55,433 bases of DNA from Muribaculaceae bacterium (lineage in GTDB: Bacteria > Bacteroidota > Bacteroidia > Bacteroidales > Muribaculaceae). The notes below the pieces were generated by a model. The model worked only from the letters and a program-made list of their open reading frames with translations. It made no database searches and was not told where the DNA came from. Location of the stretch: contig JAGATX010000008.1 in NCBI GenBank assembly GCA_017621055.1, positions 1 to 55,433 of the forward strand. The letters are read 5' to 3'. The position numbers and the translations under genes were made by a program. This document shows, in pieces, positions 25,740-33,364 of this stretch; the stretch's first letter is position 1, and each line of letters opens with the position of its first letter.

Positions 25740-27269
25740 ATGAAATCGATATATAAATATCTGGGAGTAGCGGCTGTGGCATGCCTCGGCCTCACCGGTT
25801 GCGGCGATGACTTCCTCAATGTGGACTCCCCCACCCAGCCGTCGGCCGACGAGTACTTCTCCACCAAGGCACATGTCGACGAGGCCGTTGTGGCTGCCTA
25901 TGATCCCCTCCACTGGACAGACTGGAGCATGAGTGAATATGCGCCCTATACCCTGATGGCCGACATCATGGCCGACGACCTGTGGGTGGGCGGCTCCGAC
26001 CCCAACGATAACGCCAACTGGCACCTGATGGCCAACTACAGCGCAACTCCCCTGCGCGTGGTGACATCGATATGGACCGACGGTTTCTCGGGCGTGAAGC
26101 GCTGCAACGATGTGTTCTCGTACATCGAGGCCGGCATCAGCGACGCCACCGAGGCCGACATCAAAGACTGGCAGGCGCAGGTGCACGTGCTCCGCGCTTT
26201 CTACGCCACCTGGCTGTGGAAATTCTACGGCAACGTGCCTTACTACGAGGAGAACCTCACCTTCCCCTACATTGCCGAGCAGATGCCCGCCGACGAGCTC
26301 TATAACCACATCATCGCCGACATTGAGGCTGCTATAGCCCTCGATGTGCTGCCCTTCCGCTGCCCCGCCTCCGAGGCCGGCCGCGTCAGCAAGGCCATGG
26401 CTTATATGCTCTTCGCCGAAGTGGTGATGTACCAGAACGATACCGCCCGCTACGGCACCGCCCTCGGTTACATGCGCGAAATCATCAACTCCGCCGACTA
26501 CGACCTCGCCCCCGACTACACAACCATCTTCACTGAAGCAGGCGAATGGAGCAGCGAGAGCATCTACGAGATCAACTACATCTCCCAGAACGCCGTCCGC
26601 AGCTGGAGCGGCCCGCTGGCCGCCGGCGGTACCGTGCTGCCCACCCTCATCAGCCCCAACAACTGGCCGTCGGGCGCCGAAGGCCACGAAGGCGGCTGGG
26701 GTTTCGCTCCCGTGCGCGCCACTACCTACGCCATGTATTCTCCCGACGACGTCCGTCGCGACGCCACTTGCTGGAATGCCGGCGCTACCGGCGTGGAGTA
26801 CAACAAGCGCTATGAGGACGAAGGCTTCTTCCTCGAGAAATATGTTGCCCACACCGGCAGCACAGAGGGTCAGAAGGCCGACGCCGACCTCAACCACAAT
26901 GTCAACTGGCGTATTTACCGCTATTCCGAGGCTCTGCTCAATGCAGCCGAGCTTATAGTGGCCACCGGCGGCAACGCTTCCGAAGCCAAGGGCTACATCA
27001 CCCAGGTACGTCGCCGCGCCGGCCTCCAGAGCGAGGTTGAGCCCACCGTCGACAATATCCTCAACGAGCGTCGTCTCGAATTCGTAGGCGAAGGAAAACG
27101 CTACTGGGACCTTATCCGCACCGGCAAAGCCGCCACAGTGCTCGGCCCCGACAACAACGAGAACGGCTGGGGACGCACCGTCACATGGAGCCCCAACAAA
27201 AAGCACCTGCCCATACCTCAGAGCGAAATCGACAAGAGCGCAGGCACTCTCACTCAAAATCCTTACTAA
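25740..27269 (+). CDS. SusD/RagB-like outer-membrane glycan-binding lipoprotein
   Basis: 509 aa. Lipoprotein signal with Cys21 (GLTGC) followed by GDDFL, a common SusD start. The helical TPR core is recognisable (GFSGVKRCNDVFSYIEAGI, LRAFYATWLWKFYGNVPYY), as is the C-terminal ILNERRLEFVGEGKRYWDLI, a strong SusD/RagB signature. SusD forms the lid over SusC and captures glycans at the surface. It sits between susC and the SusE/F-position gene. The acidic residues after Cys21 may support export to the outer surface. Confidence 0.97.
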   Translation: MKSIYKYLGVAAVACLGLTGCGDDFLNVDSPTQPSADEYFSTKAHVDEAVVAAYDPLHWTDWSMSEYAPYTLMADIMADDLWVGGSDPNDNANWHLMANYSATPLRVVTSIWTDGFSGVKRCNDVFSYIEAGISDATEADIKDWQAQVHVLRAFYATWLWKFYGNVPYYEENLTFPYIAEQMPADELYNHIIADIEAAIALDVLPFRCPASEAGRVSKAMAYMLFAEVVMYQNDTARYGTALGYMREIINSADYDLAPDYTTIFTEAGEWSSESIYEINYISQNAVRSWSGPLAAGGTVLPTLISPNNWPSGAEGHEGGWGFAPVRATTYAMYSPDDVRRDATCWNAGATGVEYNKRYEDEGFFLEKYVAHTGSTEGQKADADLNHNVNWRIYRYSEALLNAAELIVATGGNASEAKGYITQVRRRAGLQSEVEPTVDNILNERRLEFVGEGKRYWDLIRTGKAATVLGPDNNENGWGRTVTWSPNKKHLPIPQSEIDKSAGTLTQNPY

Positions 27270-27285
27270 GTAAAGCGTCAATACA

Positions 27286-28650
27286 ATGAAAAAATATATA
27301 AAACTCGCAGTTGTGGCCCTTGCCGCCGTCACCTTCACGGCGTGCACGGAAGACAAAGTGTACGACGTCAATTTCGACGCCGTGCCCCAGGCCTCGGACT
27401 ATGAGCAGATGGTAACTGTCGACGTGGACCAGAACACAAACTATGCCACGTTCAATTTTGCCGGCACAGGGGTATATCCCGTGTGGATCATCGACGGCAA
27501 AAGCTACTCCACCGCCCACTCTTTCAGCCGCTACTACCGCAAGGCCGGCGACTACAGCGTAGAGGTCAAGTTCGGCAACTCCAACGGCCTGAGCCTTGGT
27601 ACCATCAGCAAGACCTTCCATGTTGACAAGACAAAGATGAACGGTTTTGCCGGTTATGTCTACGAATCGGACTTCAACCTGTGGACAAAAGCCACCAAGC
27701 AGGATCCCACCTTCTTCTATGCTCCTGGCTGGGCACAGATCGCCGACCCGTCGTGGAGCTTCGACGGCGACGCCTACACTCTGACTCTCCCTGAAGCTAC
27801 CACCGAACGCTGGCAGGCGCAGATGCACGTCAAGACCGACATCAATCTCACCGCCGGCACGCACTACGACGGCTCAATCATCATCACTTCCAGTCAGGAT
27901 ATCAGCGGTATCACCGTGAAAATCCACCCCGATGGCGATGACGACGACAGCCACTCCTTCTTCCCGAGCCAGAAAATCAACCTCACAGGAGGTGAACCTC
28001 AGGCGTTCTTCTTCTCCGATCTGGAAGCTGCCGTGGATATGAACAATGTTGTCTACACCTTCGACTTCGGCGGTAACCCCGCAGGCGTGGAACTGGTGCT
28101 CGAGAACATAGTCCTCAAAGACCATGCCAACGACGACGGCACTGTCCTCCCCGAACTGCCCACCACTCCCGAGCCCAACTGGGTAGGCGTGGGCGACGCC
28201 GCAAACCTGTGGAGCACCGTGGTGCCCGTAATGGAGTACTACTACGCTCCCGGATGGAACCAGCTGCCCGACCCGACCATGACCATCGGGAACAACCGCT
28301 ATGAGCTGAGTCTCCCCTCCGCAACCTTCGAGACCTGGCAGGCACAGGTGAAATTCCACACCAACCTGAGCTTCACCGCCGGTGCGCTCTATGACTTCCG
28401 CATCACCTTCGAAAGCAACGTGGACGTACCCAACGTCACCGTGAAGCTCACCCAGGACGGCGACGACAACAACTTCTTCTTCGCCGAGGTCACGCCTCTC
28501 ACCGGCGGCGGCAAGGACACTTTCTGGCGCGCTTCCGTAACGGCACCCGCCGATATGCCCGCCACCATGCTCGTCCTTGACTTCGGCGGCAACCCCGACG
28601 GAACCGAAGTTGTGATCAGCGACATCATTATTCAGGAACACCACGACTAA
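27286..28650 (+). CDS. Surface glycan-binding lipoprotein with two tandem CBM-like modules
   Basis: 454 aa. Lipobox TAC with Cys20. Residues ~25-118 resemble a PKD/Ig-like spacer (YPVWIIDGKSYSTAHSF, GDYSVEVKFGNSNG). Two homologous modules follow, ~131-280 and ~306-452; both contain FYAPGW or YYAPGWN, then LPEAT or LPSAT before WQAQ, INLTAG or LSFTAG, and FDFGGNPAG or LDFGGNPDG. The repeats look like beta-sandwich carbohydrate-binding modules (CBM4/9-like is my best guess). In beta-glucan PULs this position holds SGBP-B, which binds polysaccharide with SusD. No catalytic residues are expected. It lies 16 bases after susD and is followed by a strong hairpin. Confidence 0.85.
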   Translation: MKKYIKLAVVALAAVTFTACTEDKVYDVNFDAVPQASDYEQMVTVDVDQNTNYATFNFAGTGVYPVWIIDGKSYSTAHSFSRYYRKAGDYSVEVKFGNSNGLSLGTISKTFHVDKTKMNGFAGYVYESDFNLWTKATKQDPTFFYAPGWAQIADPSWSFDGDAYTLTLPEATTERWQAQMHVKTDINLTAGTHYDGSIIITSSQDISGITVKIHPDGDDDDSHSFFPSQKINLTGGEPQAFFFSDLEAAVDMNNVVYTFDFGGNPAGVELVLENIVLKDHANDDGTVLPELPTTPEPNWVGVGDAANLWSTVVPVMEYYYAPGWNQLPDPTMTIGNNRYELSLPSATFETWQAQVKFHTNLSFTAGALYDFRITFESNVDVPNVTVKLTQDGDDNNFFFAEVTPLTGGGKDTFWRASVTAPADMPATMLVLDFGGNPDGTEVVISDIIIQEHHD

Positions 28651-28657
28651 ACCCACA

Positions 28658-28696
28658 GGAGGCGCCGTGGATCTGAATCCCGGCGCCTCCTTTATT
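28658..28696 (+). terminator. Hairpin with U-rich tail between binding-protein and enzyme genes
   Basis: A perfect 10-bp stem, GGAGGCGCCG (28658-28667) with CGGCGCCTCC (28681-28690), a 13-base loop and TTTATT. It lies 7 bases after the SGBP stop and 21 bases before the GH16 start. It probably lets only part of the transcripts continue into the enzyme genes, or protects the upstream mRNA end. Confidence 0.75.
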
Positions 28697-28711
28697 CCAT
28701 ATCTATAAGCA

Positions 28712-29857
28712 ATGAAATTTCTCCATACCATCCTGTTGGGACTCTGTGCCTTGAGCGCGGCTTCTCTTGCCGGCGCCTGCGGCGGCGACGGCGAAGACAA
28801 GCCCGTAACAGGTCCCGAGTCGATAACCGTCGGTCAGGAAAACACTGTCAACATCGGCTCCGACGGCGGCGTCATTGGTCCGCTGACAGTAACGGCCACC
28901 GGCGAATGGGACGTTGCCTGCGAGCAGAGCTGGGTTCGCCTTGTCAAGGAGGGCACCACCCTGCGCACCGGGGGCACCGTCACCGTCACCGTCGACGCCA
29001 ACAACACGCGGCAGGAGCGCACCGCCACTCTGGTGTGCATGAGCGGCCGCGCACGCGCAAACGTCACCATTGTTCAGGCCGGCAAGGCTCCCGTGCCTGT
29101 CGATCCTACCATCAACGTGCCCGAAGGCTATGAGCTGGTGTGGAACGACGAATTCGACCGCGGAACCACTCTCGGCTCCGACTGGCGTCATGAAGTGCAA
29201 GGCCCCGGCTGGGTGAACAACGAGCTCCAGACATATGTCAACGGCGAGCAGGGCGGACGGAGGGTGACCGAAATCACCGACGGTCACCTCACCATCACAG
29301 CCTTCAAGGCCGGCTCGCGTGTTTACTCGGGGCGTGTGTATGCTATGGAGAATACCGGCTGGAAATACGGCATCTTCGAGGCCGCCATCCGTCTGCCCAA
29401 GGGCAAAGGCACATGGCCGGCTTTCTGGATGATGCCTGCAAACAATAATTTCGCCACAAATCCGTGGCCCCGCTGCGGCGAGATAGATATCATGGAGGAA
29501 GTGGGATACCACCCCGAATACACTTCGTCGAGCATACACTGCCAGGCATATAATCACACCATAGGCACGCAACGTACCGCCGAGCGCCTCACTGCCGGCA
29601 GTCAGGAAGACTACCATATCTACCGGCTGGAATGGACGCCCGACTACATCGAGACCAGCGTGGACGGCGTACGCCTCCTCCGCTTCGACAACGACGGCAA
29701 GGGCAATGTGTCAACCTGGCCTTTCGACAAGCCTTTCTACATCATTCTCAATCTTGCCTGGGGTGGCGACTGGGGTGGTGCACAGGGCGTGGACGAATCG
29801 TGCCTGCCGGCCACCATGGATGTGGAGTATGTACGTGTGTTTCAGAAAGTAAATTGA
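28712..29857 (+). CDS. GH16 endo-beta-glucanase lipoprotein with BACON-like domain
   Basis: 381 aa. Lipoprotein signal with Cys23 (AGAC) followed by an acidic GGDGED run that suits surface export. Residues ~35-125 look like a BACON domain (WDVACEQSWVRL, VTVTVDANNTRQERTATL). The GH16 jelly roll follows, with the catalytic core E257-I-D259-I-M-E262, in which E257 is the nucleophile and E262 the acid/base. The methionine between gives the ExDxxE form seen in laminarinases and lichenases. It should cut beta-1,3 or mixed beta-1,3/1,4-glucan at the surface and feed SusCD. It is the first enzyme gene after the internal hairpin. Confidence 0.92.
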   Translation: MKFLHTILLGLCALSAASLAGACGGDGEDKPVTGPESITVGQENTVNIGSDGGVIGPLTVTATGEWDVACEQSWVRLVKEGTTLRTGGTVTVTVDANNTRQERTATLVCMSGRARANVTIVQAGKAPVPVDPTINVPEGYELVWNDEFDRGTTLGSDWRHEVQGPGWVNNELQTYVNGEQGGRRVTEITDGHLTITAFKAGSRVYSGRVYAMENTGWKYGIFEAAIRLPKGKGTWPAFWMMPANNNFATNPWPRCGEIDIMEEVGYHPEYTSSSIHCQAYNHTIGTQRTAERLTAGSQEDYHIYRLEWTPDYIETSVDGVRLLRFDNDGKGNVSTWPFDKPFYIILNLAWGGDWGGAQGVDESCLPATMDVEYVRVFQKVN

Positions 29858-29866
29858 TGCCCGGCC

Positions 29867-31132
29867 ATGCGATACACACTGATTGCAGCCGCTATCGCCA
29901 TGTTGCTCGCGGCATGTTCACCTAAAGCAGTGACGACGGCGCCCGACGCCGCCGATCTTCCCGCCGAGGCCTTTATGCACGTCGACGGCACCGACCTTGT
30001 CGCTCCGGACGGCTCCGTTTTCTTCATCCGGGGCACCAATCTGGGCAACTGGCTAAACCCCGAGGGCTATATGTTCGGTTTCCAGCGCACGTCGTCGCCG
30101 CGTCTCATCAACGAGATGTTCTGCCAGCTTGCCGGCGATGATTTTACCGCCGATTTCTGGAAGACGTTCAAAGATAACTATATAACCCGCGCCGATATTG
30201 AGTTCATAGCTCAGCGCGGCGCCAACACCGTGCGCGTGCCGTTCCATTACAAACTCTTCACCGACGAGGACTATATGGGACTCACCGGCGAGCAAGACGG
30301 CTTCACACGCCTCGACAGCGTGGTGCGCTGGTGCGCCGACAACGGCATGTATGTCATCCTCGACATGCACGACTGCCCCGGCGGTCAGACCGGCGACAAT
30401 ATCGACGACAGCTACGGTTACCCCGGACTCTTTGAGAGCGGCACGGCCCACCGCCGTTTCTGCGACATATGGACTGCTATCGCCGCCCACTACCGCAACG
30501 AACCCGCCATCCTCGGCTACGAGCTCCTCAACGAGCCTATAGCCCACTATTTCGACAACAAGGAGGAACTCAACGCCATGCTCGAACCGCTGCAGAAAGA
30601 AGCCGTGGCAGCCATACGCAGAGTTGACCCCAACCACATAATCCTGCTGGGCGGCGCGCAGTGGAATTCCAACTTCGAACCGCTCACCGACAGCAGCTAC
30701 GACCCCAACATAATGTTCACGTGCCACCGCTACGGAGGCCCCGCCACCGCCGAGGCCATAGGCTCGTACATAGCCTTCCGCGACAGTACCGGCCGCCCGA
30801 TGTACATGGGCGAGATCGGCCATAACACAATGGAATGGCAGAGCGACTTCGTGGACGTAATGGTGGCCAACAACATAGGCTATACTTTCTGGCCTTACAA
30901 GAAGATCGGCGACTCGTGTATGAACGGCTATGCCCGCCCGGACGGCTGGCAGACCGTGGTTGACTTCGCCGAAGCTCCCCGCGGCAGCTATGCCGAGATA
31001 CGGCAGGCCGCGCCCTGTCGTCGCGAGGCACGCGCCGCCATGTTATCTCTCCTCGAGAACATAAAATTCGAAAATTGCACTCCTCAGGAGGACTATATAG
31101 CCTCCATGAAGCTAACGACAGACTCTAATTAA
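29867..31132 (+). CDS. GH5 family glycoside hydrolase lipoprotein
   Basis: 421 aa. Lipoprotein signal with Cys17 (MLLAAC). (beta/alpha)8 barrel with the acid/base in YELLNEPIAHY (E223) and the nucleophile in MYMGEIGHNT (E316). The segment VILDMHDCPGGQTG is close to the DLHGAPGSQNG-type motif of exo-beta-1,3-glucanases, which agrees with the beta-glucan theme of the locus. Other conserved barrel motifs are RGTNLGNWL and NTVRVPFHY. The subfamily cannot be fixed by eye, so beta-1,4- or beta-1,6-glucanase activity is also possible. The start lies 9 bases after the GH16 stop and it ends 6 bases before the first GH3. Confidence 0.9.
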   Translation: MRYTLIAAAIAMLLAACSPKAVTTAPDAADLPAEAFMHVDGTDLVAPDGSVFFIRGTNLGNWLNPEGYMFGFQRTSSPRLINEMFCQLAGDDFTADFWKTFKDNYITRADIEFIAQRGANTVRVPFHYKLFTDEDYMGLTGEQDGFTRLDSVVRWCADNGMYVILDMHDCPGGQTGDNIDDSYGYPGLFESGTAHRRFCDIWTAIAAHYRNEPAILGYELLNEPIAHYFDNKEELNAMLEPLQKEAVAAIRRVDPNHIILLGGAQWNSNFEPLTDSSYDPNIMFTCHRYGGPATAEAIGSYIAFRDSTGRPMYMGEIGHNTMEWQSDFVDVMVANNIGYTFWPYKKIGDSCMNGYARPDGWQTVVDFAEAPRGSYAEIRQAAPCRREARAAMLSLLENIKFENCTPQEDYIASMKLTTDSN

Positions 31133-31138
31133 CCGACA

Positions 31139-33364
31139 ATGAAGATACGCAACATATTGACAGCCGCGGCACTGGCGGTTTTCGCCGTGTCAACAGCCGA
31201 GACACCCCTATATCTCGACGAGAATGCGCCGCTCGATGCCCGCGTGGCCGATGCCCTCAGCCGCATGACCACTGCCGAGAAGGTGGCAATCCTCCATGCA
31301 CAGAGCAAATTCTGCTCGCCGGGTGTGGCGCGTCTCGGTATCCCCGAACTGTGGACTTCCGACGGCCCCCACGGTGTGCGCGCCGAAGTGAAATGGGACG
31401 AATGGGACCAGGCCGGCTGGACAAACGACTCCTGTGTGGCCTTCCCGGCACTGACGTGTCTGGCAGCGAGCTGGAATCCCGAAATATCGGCTCTCTACGG
31501 CCAGTCGATCGGCGAGGAGGCTCTCTACCGCGGCAAGGACGTGCTGCTGGGCCCGGGCGTGAACATATACCGCACACCTCTCAACGGCCGTAACTTCGAA
31601 TACATGGGCGAGGATCCCTATCTGGCCTCGCGCATGGTGGTGCCCTATGTCCGTGCCCTGCAGAGCAACGGTGTGGCGGCATGTGTGAAACACTATGCCC
31701 TCAACAACCACGAGGCCAACCGCCACAACACCAACATCAACATCGACGACCGCACGCTCTACGAAATTTACCTGCCCGCATTCAAGGCGGCAGTGCAGGA
31801 GGGCGGCGCATGGTCGATAATGGGTGCCTACAACCTGTACCGCAACGAGCATAACTGCCACAACAGCCGCATGCTCAACGATATCCTCAAGGGCGAATGG
31901 GGCTTCGACGGTGCCGTGATTTCCGACTGGGGGGGCGCCCACGACACCGACCAGGCCATTGCCAATGGCCTCGACCTCGAGTTCGGAACATGGACCAACG
32001 GCCTCAACAACGGACGCACCAGCGCCTATGACACCTATTTCCTGGCCGATCCCTATCTTGAACGCCTCGCCGACGGCCGTGCCGATATGGCTACTCTCGA
32101 TGACAAGGCCGGGCGAGTGCTCAGACTCATATTCCGCACCGCCATGAACTCGCACAAGAGCTTCGGCAGCCTGTGCTCCGACGAACACTACGCCGCCGCC
32201 CGCCGCATAGGCAACGAGGGCATTGTGCTGCTCCGAAATGAGAATAACGTTCTACCGCTGCCGGCCACGCCCGGCATGCGAGTGCTCGTGGTGGGCGAGA
32301 ACGCCATCAAGATGATGACCGTCGGCGGCGGCTCCTCGTCGCTCAAGGCTCAGCGCGAAATACTGCCTCTGGACGGCATACGCGCGGCTCTGACAGGCAT
32401 AGCAACCGTGGACTATGCCCGCGGTTATGTCGGTGACGTCACCGGCGAATATAACGGTGTGACCACCGGACAGGATCTCACCGACAGCCGCAGCGCCGCC
32501 GAGCTCATAGCCGAGGCCGTCGAGAAGGCCCGCAATGCCGACTATGTCATTTTTGTGGGCGGTCTCAACAAACTGTCCGGTCAGGACGCCGAGGACACCG
32601 ACCGCGCCGAGTTGGGGTTGCCTTATGGTCAGGACGATGTAATCGAGGCGCTCGCGCAGGCCAATCCCCGTACTATAGTGGTGAATGTCAGCGGCAATGC
32701 CGTGGCAATGCCGTGGGTCGACAAGGTACCCGCCATCGTCCAGGCATGGTACCTGGGCAGCGAGGGCGGCAACTCTATCGCCGACGTCCTCACCGGCCGC
32801 GTCAACCCGTCGGGCAAACTGCCCTTCACCTTCCCCGTGCACCTCGCCGATAACGGCGCCCATGCCATGGGCGACTACCCCGGTACCCTCCGCGACGACG
32901 GCATCTACGACCAGACTTACCGCGAGGGCGTGCTGGTGGGTTACCGCTGGCACGACACCCGCGACATAGCTCCGCTCTTCGCTTTCGGCCACGGTCTGAG
33001 CTACACCACATTTGCCTACGGCGAGCTCACGGCCGACCGGTCCGAGCTCAATGCCGACGGCACCATTACCTTCAGCATACCCGTCACCAACACCGGCAGC
33101 CGCGCCGGCGCGGAAATCGTGCAGCTCTATATCAGCGACCCCGTTGCCTCGGTTATGCGCCCCGAAAAGGAACTCAAAGGTTTCGAGAAGGTGTATCTGG
33201 AGCCGGGAGAAACCAAAACAGTGACATTCACCGTCGGCGCCGACGCGCTGAGTTTCTTCGATGCCGATACGCACAGCTGGAAGGCCGAGCCGGGCGCTTT
33301 CAAGGCTCTGGCATGTGCCGCCGCCGACGATATCCGTTCAACTTATGACTTCACCCTGCGATGA
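31139..33364 (+). CDS. GH3 beta-glucosidase-type enzyme (first copy)
   Basis: 741 aa. Signal peptide without lipobox (ILTAAALAVFAVSTA), so periplasmic. N-terminal barrel with the KH motif (VKHYALNNHE, K184-H185) and the nucleophile Asp263 in VISDWGGAHD; the alpha/beta sandwich domain then supplies the acid/base region (VIFVGGLNKLSGQDAE, with E as candidate). A fibronectin III-like domain ends the protein (VTNTGSRAGAEIVQLYISDP). Known members of this architecture release glucose from beta-glucan oligomers. It differs strongly from the next GH3, so the two probably prefer different linkages or chain lengths. Confidence 0.93.
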   Translation: MKIRNILTAAALAVFAVSTAETPLYLDENAPLDARVADALSRMTTAEKVAILHAQSKFCSPGVARLGIPELWTSDGPHGVRAEVKWDEWDQAGWTNDSCVAFPALTCLAASWNPEISALYGQSIGEEALYRGKDVLLGPGVNIYRTPLNGRNFEYMGEDPYLASRMVVPYVRALQSNGVAACVKHYALNNHEANRHNTNINIDDRTLYEIYLPAFKAAVQEGGAWSIMGAYNLYRNEHNCHNSRMLNDILKGEWGFDGAVISDWGGAHDTDQAIANGLDLEFGTWTNGLNNGRTSAYDTYFLADPYLERLADGRADMATLDDKAGRVLRLIFRTAMNSHKSFGSLCSDEHYAAARRIGNEGIVLLRNENNVLPLPATPGMRVLVVGENAIKMMTVGGGSSSLKAQREILPLDGIRAALTGIATVDYARGYVGDVTGEYNGVTTGQDLTDSRSAAELIAEAVEKARNADYVIFVGGLNKLSGQDAEDTDRAELGLPYGQDDVIEALAQANPRTIVVNVSGNAVAMPWVDKVPAIVQAWYLGSEGGNSIADVLTGRVNPSGKLPFTFPVHLADNGAHAMGDYPGTLRDDGIYDQTYREGVLVGYRWHDTRDIAPLFAFGHGLSYTTFAYGELTADRSELNADGTITFSIPVTNTGSRAGAEIVQLYISDPVASVMRPEKELKGFEKVYLEPGETKTVTFTVGADALSFFDADTHSWKAEPGAFKALACAAADDIRSTYDFTLR

